NCBI GenBank assembly: GCA_963920525.1
Contig: OY986436.1
Span: 8,824,001-8,888,000, forward strand
Origin: Dichetophora obliterata
Taxonomy: Eukaryota > Arthropoda > Insecta > Diptera > Sciomyzidae
DNA length: 64,000 nucleotides
Direction of reading: 5' to 3'
Shown here in pieces: positions 1 through 10,639 of this stretch. Both the position numbers and the translations under genes were made by a program. Within the stretch, counting starts at the first letter, position 1, and each line of letters begins with the position of its first letter. A model generated the notes under the pieces. That model had not been told where the DNA came from and searched no databases. It saw only the letters and a program-made list of their open reading frames with translations.

Positions 1-296
1 CTCAAGAATACACTTTGATTTTTTACTTTCAGACGCTTTGTAAATGCTGAAGACGAGAAGCCAATTGCAAAAATTTTTTAAACACGTTAACTTCAATGCC
101 CTGTTGAAAATTAACAAAAACTATAAAGACAAAATAAAAATGTTTTTATTTCCTCATGAATATTTCATTACGTAAAAAATTTGAATCATTAAAATGAATA
201 ATACTAGGTAAAAAATTTAATAAAAAAAGGTGTTTTTTATAGCTTTACAAGAGTACCTTAAATCCGTTAATTGATAAAACTTTATGGAAAATGTTG
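1..296. other. AT-rich flank, no gene seen
   Basis: Very AT-rich sequence with short A and T runs. No open frame with a recognisable motif is present on either strand. It is the left flank of the hAT element. Confidence 0.6.
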
Positions 297-304
297 CCTA
301 TAAC

Positions 305-2780
305 CAGAGCGGATATTTATATGCACAAAAACCAGCAAATATGCGCATACAATATGCCTAAAAAATCACAAAATATGTTTTATAAAAAAACAAATATGCA
401 AAAAAAAATTATAAATAAAACACAAAAATCTTGTTTTAACCTTACGTAGATAACGTTGTTTTTTTTTAACTGAAAATATAACGATACGTCTGAACGTCGT
501 ATTTAAGGACTTTAAAGGATATGAAAAGGAAGATATTGATATTTATTTTAGTGAGATCATTTATTTCATTTTCTTTTATATTATTAAAGCATTTTTTTAA
601 AGTAAAATTAAAATAAAAAATAAAATCAAAATTCAAATTTCATTTGGCTTAAAAAAGTATCACAAAACAAAATGTAAAACGTAAATGTAATGTCTCGCAG
701 ACGTACTTTATCTAACTAGGGCTATACGCAATTTTATTTTATTGTGCGTATTCAGTCTTAGGTTAGTCTTCAATTTCATTATTTGCACATATTATAAGAT
801 GGTGCTTTAGATTTTCAAAAGTGAACGATCTTCGCTTCTGAGTATAAATATTTCCGTACAAAGAAAAACTGCGCTCGACATCAGATGAGGTTGTTGGGCA
901 AAAGGCAAATCTTTGCATCATATCTGGCGAAAGTTTTTGAACGTATGGCTCCGTAGCTTCTTCGCCCTTATAAAAAATATTGTATGTCCAATATACTTTT
1001 AAAACCTTTGTTTCGGTTTAAAATTCTTTCAAACTTTTCATAAAAAAATTTGTTTTCCAAACGATTTAAATTTTGACGTATTTCTTCGATTACTTCAACG
1101 GCACCTTTAAGCCCTAAGTTTGGTGATTGGAGTTTTTTTATTCCAATTGTAAAGCTCGAGAAATTTGTTTTTATAAAAACAAGTTCACTTTTAATTACTG
1201 TTTTTGCAAATTGCTGTTTTGAAGTACAGATTGCCTGCGCATCGTCATTTTCAAAGGTTTCGATAATATTTTTAACCGCGTCGAAATTACTACAATAGTA
1301 TTGGGCTGCATTCAGCCATGAACCCCATCGCGTAATGCAAGGCTCAGGTGGTAAGCCTACTCCCGGCAAAGCACGTTTGAATTCCCGGCGGCGTGCGGGA
1401 GCCTAAAAAATTATTCAAAAGTTATAAGGAGCAGATTAATATTTAAAATATAATCAAACCTTTACAAAAACGGCTTTTGTGGATGATATCGAACAATTAA
1501 CATCCGTAAATTTTGACCTAACGAATTCGGCTAGTCGGTGGAGGCCATGCGCAAAACATGTTAAGTGTAGCATGTTTGGGTACAACACTTTTAAAGCGTC
1601 AGCAGCAGCTATCATGTACGCAGCGGCATCCGTCGTTAAAAGGAGAACTTTGGCATACTGAATTCCTTAAAGCTGAAAGATTAAGTAATTAATAGAAATT
1701 AAGATAAATTATTAATTTTTACTTTACCTTTAGGCCAGAGTAGCGATAGTGAATCGTTCACAAAAGTAGCCATTGTGTTGGAATTTGCTGCATCTACTTC
1801 TGCAACGTTGAACAGGTAGCTTTTGCCTTGCTCTTCCGAATCTTTATCACCACTTAAAATGCCAAAAATGAAGTTTACAATCAATCTTTGATCGGGATCG
1901 ATTGTTTCGTTAATTGAGATCCATATATACCTGTTTTCCGCCTTCGCTCTCAAAGCATTTATGCACTTGTTGTACAAAACAGGCACGCAATGTTGCCGAA
2001 TGGCCGATTCGCATGGCATTGTACGGTTTGTGTGTTTTTCAAGAAATTTTCTCAAATGAATCTGGCTTATTTTTTTTAACGGAATATTGGCTTTTATTAA
2101 CACTTCGCACAGCTCCATTGCAAACGAATCTTTAGGTTCACCACTATATTCAGAAATCAGCGACTGGTTGTTTGTAATTCCATGTTTTCTTTTTTCTTCG
2201 GCCGCTTTGTGTTTAGTTGTTTGTAAATGTTGTTTCACTGTGAACATTTTCGACGCATTAACAGAACAATTGCAGAATTTGCAAAATAATACAGACTGAT
2301 CCGCCCGAAAAACAGAAGGAAACTAAGCAGTCATTCTAACTATGAATGCTTTTAAATTCTCCTTTCCTTTTGGCATTGTAGATTCGTTTATCTCAAATCA
2401 CCACCAAACAAGTTTTTATTACAAAGAGGATAGAGAGTAAAACATGCGTCTTGTAGAATGCAAACATCTGTTTGAATGTCGCCTTAGTATTGCCAGCGTA
2501 AAATTTTTCACAAAAAAGTAACCATTCAAAGAGCATGAACACAACCTTAGCGAACTTCAAACTTCCAACACCCATACACTATTTATGGCACACACAGGCT
2601 CTTGGCGAACGTTTGTTTGTGCGTGTATGACGGCAAAAAGACATATTTGCAGAGCCACTTTCAATTAAAATTGCAGTAATATGCACGAACATGCAAAAAA
2701 CATAAAAATATGCTTCGAATGGTCAAATATGCAAATGCATATGCAATATGCTTTTACAATATATGCATATATCCGCTCTG
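305..2780 (-). mobile_element. hAT DNA transposon with 8-bp target duplications
   Basis: The ends are inverted repeats beginning CAGAGCGGATAT at 305 and its complement ending at 2780. The element is flanked on both sides by the same 8 bases, CCTATAAC (297-304 and 2781-2788). An 8-bp target duplication with CAG..CTG termini is the hAT signature. Both subterminal zones carry many ATATGC motifs, probable transposase binding sites. The transposase is on the minus strand, so 2780 is the promoter-side end. About 2.5 kb, a normal size for an autonomous hAT element. Confidence 0.92.
763..2322 (-). pseudogene. hAT transposase, three coding segments, one frameshift
   Basis: Reading down the minus strand, the open frame starts after a plausible acceptor at 2323. 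It gives a BED/CGGBP1-like zinc finger (LFCKFC, then HLQTTKH), followed by a segment ending LWPKGK at 1723. A 65-base GT..AG intron (1658-1722) leads to the catalytic strand VLLLTTDAAAYM and a HLTCFAHGLHRLAE block. A second GT..AG intron (1403-1459) leads to LPPEPCITRWGSWL. The frame breaks near the A-run at 972-977. In the neighbouring frame the hAT dimerisation domain continues as CPTTSSDVERSFSLYGN to a stop at 763. One base in a homopolymer separates the two frames, so this is either a very young pseudogene or an assembly error. The first exon with the initiator is not located. Confidence 0.82.
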
Positions 2781-2788
2781 CCTATAAC

Positions 2789-5160
2789 TACTGACGTATT
2801 TAATTGACGTACTCTATAAAAATAATAAAAAACAGACACACATTGTTGCCGTTGTCTAAAGCACGCTTTACTTTAATGCTGCGATTTTCCCGAGGTGAAT
2901 AAATAATCGTTTTTACTCAACAACAATACTTTTGCTCCTTAATTTTCGGAAGTGATGTGAGCCAAAACGAGCTAAAAAAACTGTTTGCTTGATTGTTATA
3001 GAAGGAATGACTGACCTGGCTTGCAATAATCGGCAGAGTACGAGTACGTATGAGTTACCGATCGTATCTGTGTGAAAACACGAAGTATCGCTTCCCCCGC
3101 GAGGGTACTACGTGGTCAACACTGGTTTAAGGTAATGTTTATTTAACAAAGGCACCGTTGTCCCTAAGGGAAGCTCTGTTTTAATTAAATCTGTAGCTGT
3201 ATAACTGCATCATTAATCCAGTTTAAGCAGGATGAAAATGTCCAGATTCTTAAAATTAGACTCAAGTAAAAAAGTTTTTTTACACTTACACATAAGTTCT
3301 TGATTTTAATTTATATTCAAGTTATTCGTTTTAAGCTCATGCTTTGGAGTCACATTCAATATGCTATTCAAAATGGAAGAAAAGCCCCAAAACTATGGCA
3401 TGCATCAAATTACTCAAGCAGAAATCTACGCTACTTTTTGATACCGGAAATCAAAGCGAAATTGCACAATTTCAATAAAATTGATGAAGTTCTTTCCTGC
3501 ACAAAAAAAAAAATCAAAATTAAGAGCATGCAAGTGGAAATTTTTGAAATTGTAAAATTTTTATTGCTCTTCTGTATTTCCTTGTATGTTTTTTTTTTTT
3601 TTGGTGCAATATTCGGTACAATGTTTTTTTTTTATAAGCGCAACATCAGCATGTTTTCATTTACATCATTCAGTGGCTTTCAGATTCATCGAAGTACATT
3701 TTGTGTTTTATACCTTTTTACTAAATGCCAAAAATTGCTAAAAATCTGCTCTCGAGTCAGTCATGTGCTAAATTCAAAGTCAGGTTAGTGCATGTTTATT
3801 GCAGTGTATATGTGTCAAGCATGTATGTGTGGATGTGTATGTGTGCTTTGTATTCAAATTTAAGCAAATTTCGCAAAATAATTGAAGTGATTTTCAATAA
3901 AGTTTTAACTTTATAACAATTTGCTTTGGATTTAAATGTTTCTATGAGGAATAGAAACATGCTTTGAGAATGCAAGGTTTCTGATTAAAATAACTATAAA
4001 AATTTTTTTTATAATTAAATTGTGACCTTTTCATGTTTTACAAGGTTATGATTTTTTTTAAGGCTTAATTTTTAACGCTTGACCAAAAAATAAGAACCAC
4101 TTGCTTTCAGCGTCATATGTTTTGGATTAGTTTATTAACACATATTTATGTCTAGAAACATATGAAACGTAAAAAGTGGATTGGTACCAAAACAAGCTGT
4201 CTTGTTTGCTATGTGATTGAATTTGTACAGAGTTGTTGTTTTTGGTGTTACTTTCTTTCATAAAATTACTTCACAAAAAGCTCATAAAATTGAATCAATT
4301 TGCAATTTATAAAAAATGTGTTGCTTATTTATTTAATTTAAAATAAAAAAAATGTGTATTATTTGTATCATAATTTTGCAGTTTTGTATTTTATATTATT
4401 TTTTGCATTGCTTTAACTCCACCAAAAGTGTCATTATTTCAGTGTCAATGGATAAATGTTAAAATATTTTTAAGCTAGAATTATGGTATCTTTGTACCAT
4501 TAGCCCCAAAGTAAGTTAAACTCGCTTGAGGCCACACGGTATTACGTCGTTAAATTGATTTGTATGGATTTTTTATTTTTTTTTTTTTTGAGTGGTTACA
4601 GGAATCAAATATCAGAAAACTTATTTGCATGAATGACGTTTACAAGAATGACAAAATCGTCTTTATTTGGAGATCGCTGGTATAAGAGATAGCTAAAACA
4701 CTTTTCCGCACTTTTTTTAACTTTTTTTTTGATAACTACCTTTATGTGTTCTTTAGTCAAATTCATTTTAGTCAATCACTAACCGACTCCCAGAACACGA
4801 CCTCATACTACGTTTTGTTATTTGGTCAGTTCATTCTGCAGGCAGGGCCATTTAAAATTTTTATTTTTCATTCATTTGCCAAAAAAAAATTTGAAGAAAC
4901 TGTAAGAAAAAAGTTTAATGTTAACTTTGAGCTTCGCACTCAAAACTACTGGTTTATTTTTAAAACTTGTAAATAAATAGTTGAAAAAGTCACACTAGAG
5001 GGCGCCCAATCAATACATGTTTCTTAGTTCTGCATTTTGGCCTTGTTATCGGAGCTGGGTTGCAACGATTCCTTTATAATTTAATTCCACTTCAATTCCA
5101 ATTCCTTAGAATTAGGAAACGTGCGTAGAAAAATAATATAAAAAAAATGACGTGCGTCAT
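2789..5160. other. AT-rich spacer without a recognised gene
   Basis: Open frames such as 3300-3788 (plus) are AT-driven, rich in F, K and I, and carry no known domain. The stretch 2870-3180 is less AT-rich and may be an old retroelement or LTR remnant, but I could not identify it. No TIR pair was found. Confidence 0.4.
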
Positions 5161-5454
5161 CTGGGGGGCAGTACAAATTTGGGTGCAAAAAAAAATCACC
5201 AAAATTTCTTAACATGAAACATGAATATGAATAAACAAATTTTTTATTTTAGTTTCAAAATAAAAAAAAAATAAAACTAAATAGAAGATATTGAAATTTC
5301 ATTATTTTTAAAATTTTTTCCAATTTCGATATTAGAGATAATTTTTTAAAGGATCTTTTATATGGTAATATGAAAATATAAAAAAAATTGTTGCTTTTAT
5401 AAAGCAAAACTAGGTATAACATTACATATTTTAAATGCAGTAAGGTACAAAAAG

Positions 5455-5822
5455 TTATATCAATTTATACCTTCCAAAATGTTTCATTCTGTCCCTGCGA
5501 GAAACAAACTCTTTCACCACCTCCATCGAATTCAATTCTTCGATTTTATCTTTGCGAATGTGTATAAGTGCCGCATGAGTGAGTCGTTTCTGTGTCATAG
5601 TTGCTCAAACATAAGTTTAAGTCGTCTTAGTGCACTAAAAGGACGCTCAGATGAAGCTGCTGATGCAGGCACAGTCAAAACCAAAGCAACAAGTTTTTCA
5701 ACTTCATTCAATAGTTTTTTTAGTGTGTCCGAATATTTTGAAATTGAAATTGTAGTAGTAACTTTACATTTTGTTCTATCTTTCCGCAAACACAGAGAAA
5801 GAAAATGATTATTTGAAAGCAT
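5455..5822 (-). pseudogene. hAT transposase C-terminal fragment (ZMYM-like clade)
   Basis: The minus strand encodes the hAT C-terminal dimerisation region: VPASAASSERPFSALRRLK, then, after a shift of frame near 5600, MTQKRLTHAALIHIRKDKI with a downstream EVVKEFVSRRDRMKHFG tail to a stop at 5455. The ASSERPFS block is the diagnostic hAT signature. Its form resembles the hAT clade that gave rise to ZMYM-type zinc-finger proteins. Everything N-terminal of the dimerisation domain is missing, so this is a dead 3' remnant. It is unrelated in detail to the hAT copy at 0.3-2.8 kb, which has the ITRWG and SSDVERSFSLYG forms. Confidence 0.78.
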
Positions 5823-5946
5823 GCTTATGAAGAAGAGAGAAAGAAGAGTAAAATATATAATACAAAAATATTATCGTTGTAAAGAAACTGATATTTTTTA
5901 TAGCTTTTGAAATTTTCTTTTTAAATTGTTTATCTAGCTAAATAAG

Positions 5947-5989
5947 TGGGGGGCAACTGCCCCCTTTCCCACTGCTTGCTACGCCAATG
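5947..5989. mobile_element. Terminal end of a hAT element
   Basis: Read on the minus strand, the segment starts CATTGGCGTAGCAAGCAGTG and runs into a G-rich then C-rich block. This is the typical terminus of the hAT group with ends like CAGTGGCGTAGC. It is probably the 5' end of the element whose transposase tail lies at 5455-5822, with the middle deleted. The matching opposite end was not found with confidence; a GGGGGGCAG tract at 5163 may be its inner part. Confidence 0.55.
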
Positions 5990-5992
5990 GTT

Positions 5993-6166
5993 AAGAGTCA
6001 TCTCATCAAACGAGCAGCAGATGCGAAATTTCATTGCTGCAAGCACTGTCACAAACGCCTGAACCAAATTTGCAAACGTTGCGATGATCATCTACACGCA
6101 AAGTGTTTTACTCTCTATGAGTCACATAGTTACAATACAGCCTGTAACCCTACCCACACCCAATAA
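5993..6166 (+). pseudogene. piggyBac transposase C-terminal zinc-binding relic
   Basis: The plus strand encodes a short open segment with paired cysteine motifs: CCKHC, then ICKRC, then HAKCF and a histidine. This spacing and the CFTLYESH ending match the cysteine-rich C-terminal domain of piggyBac transposases, which binds the terminal repeats. Translation stops at 6166. Only the C-terminus survives, and it starts directly after the hAT end at 5989, so the hAT element may have inserted into an older piggyBac copy. It is not part of the piggyBac at 32.3-34.9 kb, whose zinc domain has a different sequence. Confidence 0.6.
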
Positions 6167-6233
6167 ATTATACCCCGATAGAATGTATTTTTCATAATTC
6201 CAAGTACACTCTACCGTACAATTCTTTAAAACC

Positions 6234-6422
6234 CATGTTTGCATTTTTATGACCCACTTGTGGCGTCGCAAATACTTTAAAGCCACAACTTGTGTGGTAA
6301 TATAATTTAAATTTAATTTCAATCTCTTCAATATAATTCTTCGAAAAACGCATGTTTGCATTTCCACTTTTTGCGTCGCAAACATGTCACATTATTTTAA
6401 AGTCACAACTTGAGTGGCAATA
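6234..6422. repeat. Two direct copies of a ~70-bp unit, 117-bp spacing
   Basis: Segments starting with CATGTTTGCATTT at 6234 and 6351 share a GTGGCGTCGCAAA-like core and a final block resembling ACTTTAAAGCCACAACTTG. Spacing is 117 bases. They follow the piggyBac relic and may be its 3' subterminal repeats. Confidence 0.6.
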
Positions 6423-7058
6423 ATAAATAATATTCTTTCGTGAATCCAATGCCCTATTAAAAAAACTAGTGCTTAAAAAATTCCTCAAGCGAATTCTTCC
6501 GAATCCTCTTGAGTAATCTAAAAACTAAAAAGCATTCTACTGCCCTAGCAGAATTCTATAGAAAGAAAAGTAAGCGTACACATAATTGTGCAAACGAACC
6601 AACGGTTGCACAACTATCCAATCGTTCACTACTGACCTAAAGAAAGAAGCGCAGGCAGAATTATGCATTCAAAGCAGTTGCTTACTGACCTAATCCGCTA
6701 AATGCAGGCAAGTTGTAAAAGTAAACATAAGCTGCCCAATCATCGATTCACAACGAAAGAAATAATTTAGAACCAATAATAAATGAAAGAAAGTGTTATA
6801 CGAATTTTGCGTCACTTTCTTTCTCACCCAAAGAACTCTGCCAAAAGAGGGCACCAAATTATTCTGAGACATCGACGGCGTACACTCACAGAACTGGCGA
6901 TGCTATCAAAACTTCGCTTCTTCTAGCCGTAATATTACGGTTCTCAAAAAATTTAATAGGCGAGGCTCTGACAACTTCCATTAGGGCTGTTAGATTCCTG
7001 TTTAAGAGATGCTCTGCCGGTTTTGACAACCTCACAGAAAGTTGTAAGAACTTTTAAT
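6423..7058. other. Unassigned sequence of mixed composition
   Basis: Less AT-rich than its surroundings, with the phrase ACTGACCTAA occurring twice (about 6634 and 6684). No protein domain was recognised on either strand. It could be part of an LTR or another retroelement, but I see no paired ends. Confidence 0.3.
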
Positions 7059-7336
7059 GGTGAGAGGAATTCATTTTTGGTAGCCGAATTGTGGAGGGGT
7101 CATAACAGCGCCTTTTGCGATGGTGAGAAGAATTCGGTTTTAACAGCCGAATTGTGGAGGGGTCATAACACCGCCTTTTGCGATGGTGAGAGGAATTCGG
7201 TTTTGACAGCCGAATTGTGGACGGGTCATTACAGCGCCTTTTGCTATGGTGAGAGGGATTCGGTTTTGACAGCCGAATTGTGGAGAGGTCATAACAGTGC
7301 CTTTTGCAATGGTGAGAGGAATTCCGTTTTGATAGC
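7059..7336. repeat. 63-bp minisatellite, about 4.4 copies
   Basis: Units start at 7059, 7122, 7185, 7248 and 7311 with GGTGAGAGGAATTC-like sequence. The period is exactly 63 bases, so a frame across the array stays open and predicts a 21-residue repeat (GERNSVLTAELWRGHNSAFC plus one). No start context, domain or flanking gene supports translation; non-coding minisatellite is the safer reading. Confidence 0.85.
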
Positions 7337-9244
7337 CATAAATCCTTATGTTGAGGTTGCCAGAACTTTTTCTATTTAAGCTACTTACCTCTGCGCTTTT
7401 AAGGTTATCACCAATTTCTTAATGCCGTTTGCTTAATAAAGGTGTTATTTTTAAATATTTTTCAAATTAAAGTTTTTCTAAATGACCTCTATATTTATTA
7501 TGTTGACTTTATATGATTTAAATACAAATTCTAAATGTTTGATAGTTTAAATCATACTTGATTTTAAATACAAATTCAAGTTGTTTGATAGTTTAAAATC
7601 GTTTATTGAGCTTAAGGTCAAAGTTAGAACAATTAATTGTTCTAACGAATTTTTCCAAAGAAACAACAACAACAACAAAGTTTTTTTCAATATGAAAAGG
7701 AAAAAATCACTAGCTTGATTTTATTTTTTAAATTTTTATTTCAAATCATTTGAAAAAATATTTCTTTTTTGATCAAATAGATATAAAATTTTAATTGTTC
7801 ATAGAATTTTTTTTTTAATTTTTCTTTATGAAACTTTAAAAATCCCATATTATAAACGACAAACCATTAGCATGCATCTGAAACATGCTTATAAATAGTT
7901 TTAGACAATGGAATTGTAAAATAGTCCATGCCTTTTTCAATACAATAGGCATAATATTTATTATCAAAGTAAAGCGATTATCAAAGTAAATACCGATTAA
8001 CTTTAAAATCAATTTTTTTAATATTTGCCAACAAGCACGCTGCAAAGCCAAAACTAAAATGGAGAAATTTGTCTTTTGTGATTTTAGTATCTTCAGTAAA
8101 AGCGTGAAAACCGTATTAAGGCTACAATAGCCGTATTGGAGTTTCACTACACGCAAGATTTCAAAGTTGGTTGCAGTAGCCACATTACTGAATGTATCAC
8201 AACTGTAACCACAGCTCCTATTTTCAAAAGACGCTCAACATAATTTTTGTTTTTTTTATGATAATTGCAGATTTAATTAGGGCTATGAGAGCTCTCATAA
8301 AGTGCTTGCAATAAACTTTCAGCTAAGTTGACTTCATTTCATACATAATAACTCTAGTATGGCTACTACAGCCTCATCTTTTTCATGGCAGCCGTGTACG
8401 AAATTCAATAATTCCCTGAGTGTATAACAAATTATATTCTTTAAATATCAATGTTAAATTTTATATTAAGTCAGTCTTAAGATAGATTCAAAAAGAAAGT
8501 CAAAATAATAATAAACAATTTAAACTAATTTTTTTGTTTTATTTAAGCTAAAACCAACTTAAACTAAGTTTTTTTTTTTATTGAGACTAAAACTTCACAT
8601 CAGCTAACGAAGAAATTACGTAAATATTTAATATTTTGTTTTATTAACTGCATTTAATATGTTAAATTACGCCTTTAATTTATTTCTTTTCTTGTTGCAT
8701 AGCTATGTTAATAAACGTCTGACTGAATGAATTTCAATACTTTGCATGATTTTTGCAAAAATCATACTTTCAATCATCTTTTTCGCTGGTGCTTATATTT
8801 CCGACCTCTCAACTTTCTGCATATGTAATCAGCACAAAATTTGCAAAAAGACTGTAATCACTTATTGTTTCGAAAATTTTGAGTTTCTTTAGTATTTTTT
8901 GATCATTACATTTTCATTATATGGTAAATTTTTTCTGTAGGAATAACGGCCGAAAAAATAATTTTGCTGTGTATCGACTAAATTCCGTTTATTTGTAAAC
9001 CATACCATCGCAAAACATTGTAACAGTGGTTTTATCTTACGGCTGAGGTCAGCTCAGCCGTGCCAGGATCGAGTGAAAGATAAACAAACTTTCATCTAAT
9101 AAGAATGCAGTCGGTGTTGGTTTAAAATTACAATTTCAAGTTTTATTGAGACTTGTTCCTTAATATTACTTAATGCAGCGTAACGTCAGCAGTTTGGGTA
9201 AGAGTGAATGTAAGCGGTTGAATGGTCGGAGGTTGAAGGTCCAG
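7337..9244. other. AT-rich stretch, no gene recognised
   Basis: Contains the dispersed repeat at 7495-7690 and otherwise AT-rich DNA. The frame at 7836-8183 (minus, 115 codons) has no recognisable domain. Sequence at about 8950-9230 is more complex, but no reverse transcriptase, protease or LTR boundary could be identified. Confidence 0.35.
7495..7690. repeat. Dispersed AT-rich repeat with CAA tail, copy 1
   Basis: Begins near TATGTTGACTTTATATGATT, includes GTTTATTGAGCTTAAGGTCA and ends in a CAA-rich stretch. It recurs in the same orientation at 35790-35975, and its first part recurs at 60472-60530 directly after a tRNA-like head. Interpreted as a non-autonomous retroposon tail. Confidence 0.65.
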
Positions 9245-9675
9245 AAAGCGGCAAAATCATTATTTGGTAAATCGGTGAATCGGTAATCGGTAATTCGGTA
9301 GATCGGTATTCGGTAATCGGTGGATCCGTAAATCGGTGAATTGGGGAATCGGTGAATCGGTTATCAGCAATCGGTAATTCGGTAATCGGTAGATCGGTAA
9401 TCGGTAGATCGATGAATCGGTGAATCAGCTATCGGTAATTCGGTATTCGGTGAATCGGTGAATCGGTAATCAATAATCGGTAATTCGGAAGATCAGTATT
9501 CGGTGAATCGGTGAATCGATAATCAGTAATCGTTAATTCGGTAAAGCGGTATTCGGTAATCGATAGATCGGTAAATCGGTGAATTGGTGAATTCCGCCAG
9601 GGCCCCTAAAGCTAAGATCGGTAATCTGTAGATCGGTAAATCGGTGAATCGGTGAATCGGTGAATCCTGGCAGGG
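9245..9675. repeat. Degenerate minisatellite of AATCGGT/AATTCGGT units
   Basis: Roughly 400 bases of short units such as AATCGGTG, AATTCGGT and AGATCGGT in irregular order. The array is interrupted at about 9595 and ended at about 9667 by near-identical blocks containing CAGGGCCCCTAAAGC. Confidence 0.85.
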
Positions 9676-9790
9676 CCCCTAAAGCAAGACTCATTATTAA
9701 TATTTTTAGAAACAACTAGAGAGAGTCATGGTGGAAAAACCTCTATGAGAGTTGCGCCATGTAAATATATAGTCAATAAGAAAGTTAATA

Positions 9791-10030
9791 TATGCCGACT
9801 GCGTTGGACGAACCAAAGACAGGTTCTCAACGCAAGTGCGACGTCATCAAACGAAGACTCAAAGGAAAGAACCAGCAAGCTGGCTCGCCATCGAGTCCCT
9901 GCGACCAAACCCCAATTAGAGTATGCCGACTGCGTTGCACGAACCAAAGACTGGTTCTCATCGCAAGTGCGACATCTTAAGCAGAGACTCAAAGGGAAGA
10001 ACCAGCAAGCTGGATCGCCATTGAGTCATT
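9791..10030. repeat. Two-copy 131-bp tandem repeat
   Basis: Copies start at TATGCCGACTGCGTTG (9791 and 9922) and share CGAACCAAAGAC, GGTTCTCA, CGCAAGTGCGAC and GAACCAGCAAGCTGG blocks. Composition is balanced, unlike the flanks. CCTAAAGCAAGACT lies on both sides (about 9677 and 10042), so the block may have been inserted or duplicated as a unit. Open frames in it have no known domain. Confidence 0.75.
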
Positions 10031-10174
10031 GAGTAGAGCTTACCTAAAGCAAGACTAATTTGGTTGGTTTTATGTCGCCCTTTTATTTGATATTGCTTCT
10101 AAACAAGTTGGGAATTATACGTTCGTTTTCTTTGTCTTTGGTTATTGAGAATTATTTACTTGTTGCCTGCCTTA

Positions 10175-10636
10175 AGGCCCAGTTATAATAGACGTAATGT
10201 TAAGTAACGTAATGTTGTCAACTGTCATCGTAATGTAAGAAAACGTTGTAGCAATTATAATAGGCAGTAGCCAGGCAGTTGTTTGTCGTAAATAATTGCA
10301 CGTTCCTGTACAAATACAATTAAATCTTCGTCATCCATAGCTGTGGATACATAAAACTATCACATTAATAACGAAAACTCAACAAAAATCGTAGTTCAAC
10401 AATATAAAATAGCGCAATAATCGAATCTAATCTCAATGTTTAGTTGTTCTTTGAACAGACGTAATGTAAAGTAACGTAGAAATCGAAATCCAACGGATCT
10501 TTACGTCCCGTTACATTACGTTACTTCAATTATAATCACTTGTATAAGAAAAGTATTGATTGAAACAGTAAGTGACAGAACACACTGCTGCAGTGGCATT
10601 TCACTACATTACGTTACGTGTATTATAACTGGGCCT
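10175..10636. mobile_element. PIF/Harbinger-like MITE with TTA target duplication
   Basis: 462 bases with terminal inverted repeats: AGGCCCAGTTATAATA on the left and the complement of AGGCCCAGTTATAATACACG on the right. It is flanked by TTA at 10172-10174 and 10637-10639. A 3-bp TTA/TAA target with GGCC-starting ends is typical of PIF/Harbinger. Interior ACGTAATGT-type motifs recur in both orientations near the ends. No transposase is encoded, so it is non-autonomous. Confidence 0.78.
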
Positions 10637-10639
10637 TTA

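Noticed and set aside
1479..1661. 60-codon plus-strand frame inside the hAT element
   Set aside because: It is the antisense of the transposase exon containing the catalytic TTDAAAYM block.
2870..3180. LTR or primer-binding-site remnant
   Set aside because: Some phrases look retroelement-like, but no LTR pair, TG..CA boundary or coding domain supports it.
3300..3788. 162-codon plus-strand frame with a hydrophobic stretch
   Set aside because: Runs of T and A produce the F/K/I-rich sequence. No domain, no splice context and no neighbouring gene.
7059..7336. CRISPR-like regular repeats
   Set aside because: Contiguous tandem units with no unique spacers, in a eukaryotic context.
7836..8183. 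115-codon minus-strand frame
   Set aside because: No motif recognisable; length is not exceptional for this AT-rich DNA and composition matches the flanks.
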